A stretch of DNA of 64,000 bases from Thiohalophilus thiocyanatoxydans (GTDB lineage Bacteria; Pseudomonadota; Gammaproteobacteria; UBA6429; Thiohalophilaceae), in NCBI RefSeq assembly GCF_004366735.1, contig NZ_SOQX01000004.1, forward strand, positions 38,697-102,696, written 5' to 3'. The notes beneath the pieces were generated by a model that was not told where the DNA came from, did no database searches, and saw nothing but the letters and a program-made list of their open reading frames with translations. Shown piece by piece: positions 1 through 7,985 of the stretch (positions are counted from its first letter, which is position 1; every line of letters begins with the position of its first letter). The translations under genes were made by a program, and so were the position numbers.

Positions 1-165
1 GCGCGAAAGGGCGGCAGGATAGCAGGTATCCCTATTATCAGTCGGAAGCTTCATTCACTGGTTATTGAAATGCTTGCGTGAGGAAAAAACGGGCATGGAA
101 TGTTGAGAGGGATGGGTATTGTCTTGTTACCGTCGAGTGAGAATACTGCCATTACCTGTTGGCCG

Positions 166-1356
166 CTACCTCTTTCCTGATTGCGTCGCCATATCCTGGA
201 TTATGTGGTCCACATCCAGGAACTTTATCAATTCATGTTTCTTGTCCATGGTGTCCTGATAGCCCAGGTCGATCAGCCTGCGGGTATAGGCGCGTTCGAA
301 TAGCAGGTAGCTGACCAGGTCGGAGCCATCGGAACGATAGGCACCGATGCCGCGCAGCAGCAGACGCATGCTGCGCGGAAGCTGATCGATGTATTCCTCG
401 GCCAGATCGCCGATATCCTGGCTGGGCGAGATGACCAGGGTGTCGATATGGCGCAGGGGAAAACCGTGCTTGTCACGCTGTTTTTGAGGAATCAAATCCA
501 CGGTGTCGTTAATCCGTTCCAGTCGTTCGATATCGGCATCCAGCGAATCGAGAAAGATGCTGTCCAGCACATGTCCGGCGATCTGGCCAATGGTGGGGGG
601 GCGGCTTTCGTGCGTGTGTTGATGTTGGGGGGCCGCGCGTTCCATGTGGTTGCCGATGATCATGACCTTGTCGGCACCCAGATGCAGGGCCGGACTGATC
701 GGCGCCATCTGGCGCATGGAGCCGTCGCCGAAATATTCCCGGTTGATTTTCTGCGGTGGGAATACGAACGGGATTGCCGAGGAAGCCATCAGGTGGTCGA
801 CGTTGATTTCGGTGCGGACCCCAATACGCCGGAATCGGTTCCACGGTTCGAGTTCGGGCTGACCATGGAAGAACGATACCGACTGGTGTGAGCTATAGCC
901 GGAGGCGTTGATGCTCAGGGCGTGTAAAAAACCCTTGTCGATGGAGTGCTGGATATCTTCGGTACGGATGTATTGTTCGAGCAGGTTCTGCAGGGGGGTG
1001 CGATCCAGCAGGGAAAGTGCACGACTGTGGTGACTCATGCCCAGCGACATCAGTGCCATGAACCAGTTGAAACTGGTACGCAGGATGCCGAGTGCGTCGG
1101 TGCGAAACACCTGTTCGGCGTGAAAGTTGGACCAGATGATCGCGATGCGCTGCACTGACTTGCGAAAGTTGTAGGCGTGGGTCGCCAGCGCGCTGGCGTT
1201 AATGGCTCCGGCCGAGGTGCCGCAAAGAATCTGGAACGGGCTGCTGGCCCGGCGGGGCAAGATGTCGGCTACCGCCTTGAGTACGCCGACCTGATAGGCG
1301 GCACGGGCGCCGCCGCCGGTCATGATCAGGCCGGTTTTCGGTTTATCGGACTGCAT
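166..1356 (-). CDS. Patatin-like phospholipase family protein
   Basis: A 396-residue patatin-like serine lipase, predicted to hydrolyse acyl esters of phospholipids or other lipids. The N-terminus carries the glycine-rich oxyanion motif (GGGARAAYQVG, residues 14-24). The nucleophile elbow G-T-S-A-G puts the serine at residue 48, and the second dyad residue is Asp211 in a D-G-S motif, so the catalytic pair looks intact. No signal peptide is seen, so a cytoplasmic or peripheral membrane location is inferred. It stands alone, divergent from the DMT transporter that starts at 1506. The ATG at 1356 gives a normal family N-terminus although the ribosome site is weak. The substrate cannot be told from sequence. 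Confidence 0.9.
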   Translation of the reverse strand: MQSDKPKTGLIMTGGGARAAYQVGVLKAVADILPRRASSPFQILCGTSAGAINASALATHAYNFRKSVQRIAIIWSNFHAEQVFRTDALGILRTSFNWFMALMSLGMSHHSRALSLLDRTPLQNLLEQYIRTEDIQHSIDKGFLHALSINASGYSSHQSVSFFHGQPELEPWNRFRRIGVRTEINVDHLMASSAIPFVFPPQKINREYFGDGSMRQMAPISPALHLGADKVMIIGNHMERAAPQHQHTHESRPPTIGQIAGHVLDSIFLDSLDADIERLERINDTVDLIPQKQRDKHGFPLRHIDTLVISPSQDIGDLAEEYIDQLPRSMRLLLRGIGAYRSDGSDLVSYLLFERAYTRRLIDLGYQDTMDKKHELIKFLDVDHIIQDMATQSGKR

Positions 1357-1505
1357 GGGTGCTGCCTGTCGGGTTATCGCTGTTATACAATCAGGCTCTC
1401 CTGCTCACACTTAATAGCATAGTCAGAGATTGTCATGCAGCCAACTCGTTCGTCTGTTTCTTTGTCAATTATCACGTTTTGGCCGGATTTTTGCGCCGGT
1501 GTACT

Positions 1506-2405
1506 ATGAACAGCATGCTGTATCGTCAAAGTCTGGTGCTCGGCAGTCTGTTTATTATTCTGTCTGAATTTATGTTCGCCTCAATGGGCGCGGCGGTCAA
1601 GGCCGTCTCCGCCGAGATGCCCAACGAAATGATCGTCTTCATGCGCAACCTGTTTGGCGCGCTGGTGCTGTTGCCGTTGTTGTGGCGATACGGCTGGCGG
1701 CATCTGCAAACCCGCATCTGGTATCTGCATGTCATGCGCGGTGGCTTCGGCGTGGCGGCCATGTACTGTTTTTTCTATGCCCTGGCCAATATGCCGCTGG
1801 CCAGCGGTATGCTGCTGAAAATGACCTCGCCCCTGTTTATTCCGCTGGTAGCCATTGCCTGGCTGGGCGAAGGGATCACCCGTCGCGCCCTGCTGGCCGT
1901 GGTGGTCGGTTTCATTGGGGTGATTCTGGTGCTGCAACCGCAGGGCGGGTTCGAGGCCGTGGCGGTGATCGGGCTGCTGGGTGGCGCGCTGGCGGCGGTG
2001 GCCAAGGTGACCGTACGCCGACTCGGTCGCAGCGAACCCACCACCCGTATCGTGTTCTATTTTGCCCTGGTGGCGACCCTGGTCTCGGCCGTGCCGCTGA
2101 GCTGGAGCTGGCAAACACCCGATACCGACAGCTGGTTATTACTGCTGTTGATTGGCATAGTGGGCACACTGGGCCAGTTGCTGCTGACCCGCGGCTACAG
2201 CATCGCACCGCCGTCGCAGGTGGGGGCCTTTACCTATACCTCGGTGGTGTTCGCGGCGCTGTTCGGCTATCTGTTCTGGGACGAGATGGTCGACTACCTG
2301 TTTGTGATCGGGGCGCTGATCATTGCCGTGGCGGGCATGCTGGTCTTGCAGGAGCGCCAGAACGTGAGCCTCAACAGGGCCCGTTTTGATAACGAACCGT
2401 TGTGA
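1506..2405 (+). CDS. DMT (EamA) family transporter
   Basis: A 299-residue, roughly ten-helix membrane protein made of two EamA repeats, typical of drug/metabolite exporters. Hydrophobic segments are spread over the whole length and short acidic or basic loops lie between them. The reading frame is open upstream to 1359, but the ATG at 1506 places the start directly before the first helix and matches usual family length; the upstream part has non-coding character. It is followed 37 bp later by sixA on the same strand. The substrate is unknown. A second EamA protein lies at 41517. Confidence 0.88.
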   Translation: MNSMLYRQSLVLGSLFIILSEFMFASMGAAVKAVSAEMPNEMIVFMRNLFGALVLLPLLWRYGWRHLQTRIWYLHVMRGGFGVAAMYCFFYALANMPLASGMLLKMTSPLFIPLVAIAWLGEGITRRALLAVVVGFIGVILVLQPQGGFEAVAVIGLLGGALAAVAKVTVRRLGRSEPTTRIVFYFALVATLVSAVPLSWSWQTPDTDSWLLLLLIGIVGTLGQLLLTRGYSIAPPSQVGAFTYTSVVFAALFGYLFWDEMVDYLFVIGALIIAVAGMLVLQERQNVSLNRARFDNEPL

Positions 2406-2442
2406 TTTACTATACTGAACAACCTGCAGGAGCAACAACACG

Positions 2443-2955
2443 ATGACGGACAAACAACTGTGGCTGTTACGCCATGCCAGGGCGGATGCCGGTGACAAGG
2501 GCATGGACGATACTGATCGTCCGCTAAGCCACGACGGACGAGATCAGGCGACGCGATTGGGCCAGTGGCTGGCGCAGCAGGATTTGCGTCCCGGCCTGAT
2601 TGTCAGTTCACCGGCCGTTCGTGCCCGGCAGACTACTGAGCTGATCTGCCGGGCCCTGGGCGTTGATCTCAACCATATCCGTTATGATCCCGGTCTGTAT
2701 CTGGCTTCGCGCAACGAACTGCTGGGGATCATTGAAGGCATGACGCTGCCCAACAGCTCGGTCATGCTGGTCGGGCACAACCCCGGACTGGAGGAATTAC
2801 TGGGCTGGCTGTGTCCCGAACCGTTGCCCCGCACACAGGAAGGCCAGTTGCTGACTACCGCCAATCTGGCCCGGATCAGGATCGCGGATAACGCTACCCC
2901 CGCCGAGGGCAGCGGCCAGTTAATTGATCTGATTCGGGCCGACGAACTGGCATGA
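2443..2955 (+). CDS. sixA: Phosphohistidine phosphatase SixA
   Basis: A 170-residue histidine phosphatase of the SixA type, which removes phosphate from phosphohistidine (in E. coli from the HPt domain of ArcB or from PTS-Ntr components). The R-H-A motif at residues 10-12 carries the phosphate-accepting His11, and V-G-H-N-P at 110-114 supplies the second catalytic His112. The ribosome site AGGAGC lies upstream of the ATG at 2443. Stop and the next gene's start are 13 bp apart, so the DMT transporter, sixA and the HNH-type gene probably form one transcript. Confidence 0.88.
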   Translation: MTDKQLWLLRHARADAGDKGMDDTDRPLSHDGRDQATRLGQWLAQQDLRPGLIVSSPAVRARQTTELICRALGVDLNHIRYDPGLYLASRNELLGIIEGMTLPNSSVMLVGHNPGLEELLGWLCPEPLPRTQEGQLLTTANLARIRIADNATPAEGSGQLIDLIRADELA

Positions 2956-2968
2956 GGTGGGACAACAG

Positions 2969-3268
2969 ATGCAAGTCTGCGAATTGTGCAGGCGGCCAGA
3001 AAGCGGTCTGACCAAACATCATTTGATCCCACGTACCCGCCATCGCAACAAGCGGGTGAAAAAACTGTTCAGCCGTGAAGAGATGAGCGGCCGGGTATTG
3101 TGGCTGTGTCGTCCCTGCCATCACCACATTCACCGGGTTCTGGATGAAAAACAGCTGGCCCTGGAATACAACACCCGTGACAAGCTACTCGCCCATCCCG
3201 AGATCGTACAGTTCGTCGACTGGCTGGCCAACAAACCGGCCGGCTTCAAACCGCGCTCATCCCGTTAG
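2969..3268 (+). CDS. Small HNH-type zinc-binding protein
   Basis: A 99-residue protein with an HNH-endonuclease-like arrangement: C4-x2-C7, a His-His pair at 17-18, then C47-x2-C50 followed by H51-H-H-I-H55. Two CxxC pairs holding zinc around an H-H core is the usual HNH layout. The C-terminal 40 residues form helices. A GTG at 2957 also opens this frame, but the ATG at 2969 has the sequence GAGGTG about nine bases upstream and is preferred. Whether it is a nuclease is unproven; small chromosomal HNH proteins of this kind are widespread and mostly uncharacterised. Confidence 0.75.
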   Translation: MQVCELCRRPESGLTKHHLIPRTRHRNKRVKKLFSREEMSGRVLWLCRPCHHHIHRVLDEKQLALEYNTRDKLLAHPEIVQFVDWLANKPAGFKPRSSR

Positions 3269-3329
3269 TTTTGGCTATGGCACTGAATGTATCAGGACAA
3301 TCGTTATTCTGCGGGGAGAGGGGACAGCA

Positions 3330-3515
3330 GTGCCACTGAAAACACCGACTTCACCGAAACCACCGAAACGATACACGCATTATTTTTTTCAGGTGTTATT
3401 CGGTGTGTTCACTGTTTTGGTGGTTAGCTTTTACGTGGCATCACCCCTGCCGAGTCGACTAATGGCCTGTTTGGGCTGGGGTCATGGCGGTGGTATTTCG
3501 GAGGGGACCTGCTAA
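3330..3515 (+). CDS. Possible small membrane protein
   Basis: A candidate 61-residue protein starting at a GTG with a good ribosome site (GGAGAGGGG) just upstream. After a proline/lysine-rich N-terminus it has one convincing hydrophobic segment (about residues 19-38) and a short glycine-rich tail. I do not recognise the family. It lies between the HNH-type gene and a hypothetical gene. The frame is also open further upstream, overlapping the HNH-type gene, but that part is only its shadow. Treat as tentative. Confidence 0.3.
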   Translation: MPLKTPTSPKPPKRYTHYFFQVLFGVFTVLVVSFYVASPLPSRLMACLGWGHGGGISEGTC

Positions 3516-3629
3516 AACTCATTCAAGGGCCTGCCGTTACAGACAGGGAAGCATCAACGATGCAGAATATACCCGCAGGGTTTGCGGGGTGACAAAACGG
3601 GCGGCGGTTGCGTATGAGCGGGAGGGGTG

Positions 3630-3974
3630 ATGGATTCTACCGGGTTGATTTGCAGGCCAGGTCTGGAGCCGGCCGAACCGCTGTATACCCGGGTGCCGAT
3701 CCGGGATGAAAGCGGACAATACCTTACAGATTTCATGATGATTATTCCCGGTCTGCGCCAGCGATCCGCGCAGCTACGTCAGGAGGTGCTTGGCCGGATT
3801 GATCATGTCCTGCAACTGTACAGGCGCACGGTCGTCTTTGCCGATTTTAATATGAAAACCAGCGTATTGTGGGTCTCGGTCAAACCGGTGCCGGGGATCT
3901 GCCTGGAATTGCCGGCAGTCATCAAGTTTCACGTCCCCGAGGCCCTGCTGGTCAGCCATCGTGCACCCGGCTGA
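3630..3974 (+). CDS. Hypothetical protein
   Basis: A 114-residue protein that I do not recognise. It has no signal peptide or membrane segment. A central part reads 'FADFNMKTSVLWVSVKP' and looks like beta strands, and the C-terminus is proline/valine-rich. GGAGGGG lies directly upstream of the ATG at 3630; a GTG at 3627 would add one residue. Coding bias is like that of neighbouring genes. A small inverted repeat (ACCCGCA...TGCGGGGT, about 3567-3590) lies upstream. Confidence 0.6.
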   Translation: MDSTGLICRPGLEPAEPLYTRVPIRDESGQYLTDFMMIIPGLRQRSAQLRQEVLGRIDHVLQLYRRTVVFADFNMKTSVLWVSVKPVPGICLELPAVIKFHVPEALLVSHRAPG

Positions 3975-4071
3975 GGTGTTAACAATGTGTTGAATGAATA
4001 ACTCCGCATTTGTCAGGGCAGGGGGCGGGCCTTCATAATAGCTGCCAAATTGATAATCAACGGAGAAGGTC

Positions 4072-4662
4072 ATGGCAGAAGCCCTGAATGCGGAGGCACT
4101 CGACACCCTGTTTCGCAAGGCACGCAGTCATAACGGCTGGCAGGATCGGCCCGTCAGTGATGAACTGCTGCAACAGCTTTATGATCTGATGAAATGGGGG
4201 CCCACCGGCGCCAACTCCTGTCCCGCCCGTATCGTGTTCGTTAAATCCGACGACGCCAAGGCGCGGATGAAACCGGCGCTGGCTGAAGGCAATGTGGAAA
4301 AATCGATGACCGCGCCGGTGGTGGCGATTGTCGGCATGGATCTGGAGTTTTACGAAAAACTGCCCAAGCTGTTTCCGCACACCGATGCCAAATCCTGGTT
4401 CGAGGGCAAGTCACAGAAAATTCAGGACAGTGCGCATCGGGATGCTTCCCTGCAGGGGGCCTATATGATGCTGGCGGCACGCAGTCTGGGACTGGATTGC
4501 GGCCCGATGTCCGGGTTCGACAATGCCAAGATGGACGAGGCGTTCTTCCCCGACGGTACGATCAAATCCATCTTTCTTTGCGCCATGGGTTATGGGGATG
4601 AGTCGAAGCTCTATCCGCGTGGACCGCGGCTCGACTTCGAGGAAGCCTGCCGTATCGAATAG
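4072..4662 (+). CDS. Nitroreductase family protein, RutE/HadB-like (putative malonic semialdehyde reductase)
   Basis: A 196-residue FMN-dependent nitroreductase-fold protein. Length and overall sequence fit the RutE/HadB subgroup, for example '[17 protein letters not shown]' near the N-terminus, the '[11 protein letters not shown]' segment and the C-terminal '[15 protein letters not shown]' block. RutE of E. coli reduces malonic semialdehyde to 3-hydroxypropionate in pyrimidine degradation, but no other rut gene is nearby, so a general NAD(P)H:quinone/aldehyde or nitro reductase role is equally likely. GGAGAAGG lies seven bases before the ATG. A strong terminator follows at 4688. Confidence 0.8.
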   Translation: MAEALNAEALDTLFRKARSHNGWQDRPVSDELLQQLYDLMKWGPTGANSCPARIVFVKSDDAKARMKPALAEGNVEKSMTAPVVAIVGMDLEFYEKLPKLFPHTDAKSWFEGKSQKIQDSAHRDASLQGAYMMLAARSLGLDCGPMSGFDNAKMDEAFFPDGTIKSIFLCAMGYGDESKLYPRGPRLDFEEACRIE

Positions 4663-4687
4663 CCCGGGACACGAGCAGACAACAGAG

Positions 4688-4715
4688 CGGCCACCTTCGG
4701 GTGGCCGTTGTGTTT
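4688..4715 (+). terminator. Rho-independent terminator after the nitroreductase gene
   Basis: Perfect 8-bp stem CGGCCACC / GGTGGCCG closed by a stable TTCG tetraloop (4688-4707), followed by a T-rich run TTGTGTTT. It lies 25 bp after the stop codon at 4662. Confidence 0.85.
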
Positions 4716-4791
4716 ATGCCGTTGAGAAAATTGTAATGCGGGAGGTGGATGCCTGTTTGTCGATGTGACTTTTGCGCAGGGTGCTTCAGGG

Positions 4792-5019
4792 TTATTCCCT
4801 CGTGTGTTCCGTATCCCGTGACGTGTCCCGGCGCGCCCCGGTGACATGTTCGGCCACAAACTTCTCGGCATCCTGCTTATCAATAAACGGCCCCCGGATG
4901 CCCTCGCGGGTGAGGGCATACCAGCCTTGATTCATGACATGAAAATAGCGATCGTCGTTGATGCGATCATGCCGTCCGGAGCGAGGAGTACTTCCTCCTA
5001 AAGTTCGCACATGATCCAT
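4792..5019 (-). CDS. Small conserved protein, DUF6316-like
   Basis: A 75-residue soluble protein with a central W-Y-A-L-T-R-E-G-I-R-G-P-F segment followed by a D-K-Q-D-A-E-K-F helix. This 'W-[FY]-x-[ST]-R-E-G-x-x-G-P-F' core recalls the small uncharacterised family I know as DUF6316; the family name is from memory. AGAGGAG lies just before the ATG at 5019. No function is assigned. Confidence 0.65.
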   Translation of the reverse strand: MDHVRTLGGSTPRSGRHDRINDDRYFHVMNQGWYALTREGIRGPFIDKQDAEKFVAEHVTGARRDTSRDTEHTRE

Positions 5020-5253
5020 TTTGCTACTCCTCTTCTCTCACCAGAAACGTGCTACAGAGTAAGGGGTCGGGTGTGAACCGTCTGTCAGTTAATGCGGACT
5101 TTCAGTGTCAGTTTTATCTGAATGTTATGTAGGAACTGGCTGACAGATTCTGTAGGAAAAGTCTGACAGCCTCTCCCCGGCTCGAGGGTGGGAATGAGGG
5201 TGTGATTGCGGGGACCTGCAGGGGGACTGAGCGGGCCACGGCCAAGGCCAAGG

Positions 5254-5922
5254 CTATTTGCCCTGGATGTACCGTGCGTCGTCAAAGGTCTCGATCCACT
5301 CGGGCCGCATGGCGACCAGAATGGTGGTGAACATGCCGGTGATGAAGGCCTCGGGGAACATCATCAGCGGCATATAAGGGAAGTAGTCGTAGGCAAGCTG
5401 GTCGGGACTGTAGGCGCCGGCGATCAGCAGCAGGAACGCGGCAAGGCTGGCGGCACCGGCCATGGCCAGGGCCGCGCCGAAAAAGCCGTTGATAAAAATA
5501 TAGATGAAGACATGGTGGGGCAGTCTGGATTCGGCCAGACGCAGGATCCCGGTGCTGATCAGGATCGGGGTCAGGCCCATCACCAGCACATTGAGCGGAT
5601 AGGTCTGCCAGTCGCTGCTGCCATTGTAGATAAGGCCAAGCAACACCAGACTGATGACGATCAGCGCCCGCTGCCAGCCGAACATCAGGGTCATCAGGGT
5701 GGCGCCCAGATAATGGTATTCCAATCCCGGCAGGCGGGTGGTGGTGATCTGCCACAGCAGGATCAGCGCGACGCTGCTGCCGAGAAAAACGTGGGCCCTG
5801 TGCGGTTGTTCCAGGTACTGCTGCCAGGCGATCTGCCGGATGGCAAGCAGCAGAGCCACGGCATAGAGAACTCCGGCGATCCATAGCCAGCTTTGCGGCA
5901 CCATGTCGGCGGGGTAGTTCAC
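5254..5922 (-). CDS. Energy-coupling-factor-type ABC transporter permease (CbiM-like)
   Basis: A 222-residue membrane protein with about six hydrophobic segments, resembling the CbiM/COG3235 group that serves as S-component-like module for cobalt or nickel uptake, or acts alone. 'FINGFFGAALAMAGAA' and 'YMPLMMFPEAFITGMF' are the typical conserved blocks. No CbiN, CbiQ or CbiO gene is nearby. The start codon overlaps the stop of the histidine phosphatase gene by four bases (ATGA type), so the two are translationally coupled. As CobC-type phosphatases act in cobalamin synthesis, a shared corrin or metal theme is possible but not shown. Confidence 0.78.
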   Translation of the reverse strand: MNYPADMVPQSWLWIAGVLYAVALLLAIRQIAWQQYLEQPHRAHVFLGSSVALILLWQITTTRLPGLEYHYLGATLMTLMFGWQRALIVISLVLLGLIYNGSSDWQTYPLNVLVMGLTPILISTGILRLAESRLPHHVFIYIFINGFFGAALAMAGAASLAAFLLLIAGAYSPDQLAYDYFPYMPLMMFPEAFITGMFTTILVAMRPEWIETFDDARYIQGK

Positions 5923-6458
5923 CAGTCAAACTCCACGATCTGAGCGTTGGCAAAATGCAGTTGCGTCATCTGCTGATCGTCCAGGTCGTTTAATAGCGCA
6001 CTCAGCGCGCGCAGGGTTTCCTCATGGACTACCAACAGAATAGACCGTTCGGGCTGCTGGCGCAGCCAGTCGACAAAGCGCGCGATGCGCTGTTTGTGCT
6101 CCAGCAGCGATTCACCACCGGGCGGCCGGGTGTGCAGGGGATCGGCGCCGATGGCGGCAAAGTAGTCGGCGACCGGCCGGCCGTCAAAGCCCGAGCGGAT
6201 ATCGTTGAGGTCGGGGTGTGCGCTGACCGGCACCTGGTGATGGCGATTGACGATATCGGCGCTCTGTCGGGTGCGGGGCAATTCGGAGGTGATAATCCGC
6301 TGCAGGGGTTTATCGCGCAGCTCTTCGGCGGCGGCCTCGATCTGGGCAATGCCGGTGTCCGTCAGGTGGACGTCGCGTCCCGGGTCATCGTTGCACAGGC
6401 CCTGATCATTGAAATTGGTGCGGCCGTGACGCATGGCGTAAAGTGGCATGAGCTTCAC
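5919..6458 (-). CDS. Histidine phosphatase family protein
   Basis: A 179-residue phosphoglycerate-mutase-like phosphatase. The R-H-G motif near the N-terminus ('YAMRHGRTNFN') gives the phosphate-accepting histidine, and V-V-H-E near residue 145 gives the second. The acid 'LNDIRSGFDGR' block is also typical. CobC, GpmB-like and SixA-like enzymes share this fold. Its stop overlaps the start of the CbiM-like permease, which makes a CobC-type role (alpha-ribazole phosphate phosphatase) worth considering, but no other cobalamin genes are present. Confidence 0.8.
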   Translation of the reverse strand: MKLMPLYAMRHGRTNFNDQGLCNDDPGRDVHLTDTGIAQIEAAAEELRDKPLQRIITSELPRTRQSADIVNRHHQVPVSAHPDLNDIRSGFDGRPVADYFAAIGADPLHTRPPGGESLLEHKQRIARFVDWLRQQPERSILLVVHEETLRALSALLNDLDDQQMTQLHFANAQIVEFDW

Positions 6459-6544
6459 CGTGGCATATCAATCACCGTTTATAATATCATGGCAACACGG
6501 CCTTACGGCAGTGATACCCCGATGCTGACAGAGAAGGAGCGCAA

Positions 6545-6961
6545 TTGAGCCAGCCCAATATTCTAACCATTCGCCCCGATGGACCGTTGCAATTCGAAGG
6601 CGATCTCACCTTGCAGGATGCCGACGGCAATGTTCTGTTGCAGGGTAACGAAGCCTGGCTCTGCCGTTGCGGCCGGTCACGGGACAAGCCCTATTGCGAT
6701 GGCGCGCACAAGCATTGCGGGTTTACCGATCCGGCAGTGTTTGAGGATACCCGCGGTGAATCCCTGCAGAGCGATAGTGGCCACCTGACGCTGATCGTCA
6801 AACAGAACGCCATGTTGCTCGTAAAGGGTCCGTTGACGCTGGTGAGTCGGGATGGCCAGTCAGGTTCCACCCGCAACCGTACTGCCCTGTGCCGTTGCGG
6901 TGAGTCAAAAAACAAGCCATTTTGCGACGCCAGCCATAATGCCTGTGGTTTTCGCGGTTAA
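6545..6961 (+). CDS. Tandem CDGSH iron-sulfur domain protein
   Basis: A 138-residue protein with two CDGSH-type [2Fe-2S] sites, each with three cysteines and one histidine. Site one is C40-x-C42-x8-C51-D-G-A-H55, and site two C116-x-C118-x8-C127-D-A-S-H131. Both have all ligands, although the second reads CDASH. Bacterial CDGSH proteins carry labile redox clusters; their physiological roles are poorly known. The start is a TTG at 6545, supported by AGAAGGAGC upstream and by no better ATG. The gene is followed 71 bp later by an AsnC-type gene. A fused CDGSH protein lies at 60914. Confidence 0.9.
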   Translation: MSQPNILTIRPDGPLQFEGDLTLQDADGNVLLQGNEAWLCRCGRSRDKPYCDGAHKHCGFTDPAVFEDTRGESLQSDSGHLTLIVKQNAMLLVKGPLTLVSRDGQSGSTRNRTALCRCGESKNKPFCDASHNACGFRG

Positions 6962-7032
6962 AGCATGGCAAACAGCCAGACCCGGCAACTAACCCCGACA
7001 GCCAAATCCGGCAACCAAACCGGAGAAAACCT

Positions 7033-7308
7033 ATGGTCACATCGATTATTCTCATCAACGTCGAGCGCACGAAAATCAATGACGTGGCCGAGAAACTGGC
7101 TGCGATGGACGAGTTTTCCGAGGTCTACTCGGTCAGCGGCAATTATGATCTGGTGGCGATAGCCCGGGTACCGAATAATGACGCGTTGTCGCAACTGGTG
7201 ACAGGAAAACTTGTGCAGATTGATTCAATACAACATACCGAGACCATGCTCGCATTCCAGGCCTTCTCCCGGCACGACCTCGAAGCTCTATTCGCTATCG
7301 GTTCCTGA
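7033..7308 (+). CDS. Stand-alone Lrp/AsnC ligand-binding (RAM) domain protein
   Basis: A 91-residue protein consisting only of the alpha/beta ligand-binding domain of Lrp/AsnC regulators; no DNA-binding helix-turn-helix is present. The 'SVSGNYDLVAIARV' segment is the conserved strand-turn-strand that binds small ligands between subunits. Such free-standing domains may bind amino acids and modulate partner proteins. Its 3' end overlaps the convergent YqiA-like gene by 21 bp. Confidence 0.85.
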   Translation: MVTSIILINVERTKINDVAEKLAAMDEFSEVYSVSGNYDLVAIARVPNNDALSQLVTGKLVQIDSIQHTETMLAFQAFSRHDLEALFAIGS

Positions 7309-7884
7309 GTCCGGCCAGGGGCGGGCATGTACTCCCCGAATGGCCTGCAAGGCGTCCGGTAAATGCTGGAAGGCATGATCACCGCCATCAAACAGTCGGA
7401 TATCGGCGCAGTTGTCATAGCGCTTGGCGGCCAGTCGATAATCGAGCAGTTCATCGCCCTTATCCAGCAGCAACAGCGTCGGCGGTGAGGCGATACAGGG
7501 GTGCGGCACATCCAGCGCCCGCAATGCATCCAGATGGCGGGCGGTCAGCGTATAACGCTCGCCCGTATAGTAATTGACGTTTTCACCCAGACAGGTTTCC
7601 AGCGTGGCCAGCGGCATCAGCGCCGGATTGATTAACACCCGTTTGAGGGCGTAACGTTGCCCGAGATACTGGGCGTAATAGCCTCCCAGAGACGCCCCGG
7701 CCAGCAACAGATTGGTGTCCAGCCGCAATGATTCCTCGATCAGGTGTTGCAGCATGACGATGGCCCGCGCCGGTTCATAATGGTAAGTTGGTGTCAGCAC
7801 CGGTATGTCGTCCAGTTGCTCGCGCAGGAACTGGCCCTTGGCCGAGGCGCCGCTGCTGTTGAAACCGTGTAGATAAATAATCAT
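7288..7884 (-). CDS. YqiA/YcfP-like alpha/beta hydrolase
   Basis: A 198-residue serine esterase of the UPF0227/YqiA kind. The N-terminus has 'YLHGFNSSGASAKG', the nucleophile elbow is G-A-S-L-G-G with Ser65, and Asp144 (in D-K-G-D) and His170 (in G-G-D-H) complete a plausible catalytic triad. E. coli YqiA hydrolyses short acyl esters. The gene converges with the AsnC-type gene, overlapping its last 21 bp, and is divergent from zapE. Confidence 0.85.
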   Translation of the reverse strand: MIIYLHGFNSSGASAKGQFLREQLDDIPVLTPTYHYEPARAIVMLQHLIEESLRLDTNLLLAGASLGGYYAQYLGQRYALKRVLINPALMPLATLETCLGENVNYYTGERYTLTARHLDALRALDVPHPCIASPPTLLLLDKGDELLDYRLAAKRYDNCADIRLFDGGDHAFQHLPDALQAIRGVHARPWPDSGTDSE

Positions 7885-7985
7885 CAGCTGTCGCGATGTT
7901 AATGTTTTTATTTGTTGAATCAGGCTTTGCCGGGATATTACGCTACATTAAATAGAGACACCACCTCGGGAATGTCGCACTTCAT

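Noticed and set aside
273..1422. Several long frames opposite the patatin-like gene
   Set aside because: They are other-strand or shifted copies of its codons with unnatural composition and no ribosome site.
5020..5253. Cobalamin or metal riboswitch near the CbiM-like gene
   Set aside because: This region is downstream of that gene, and no B12-box-like core was found on either strand.
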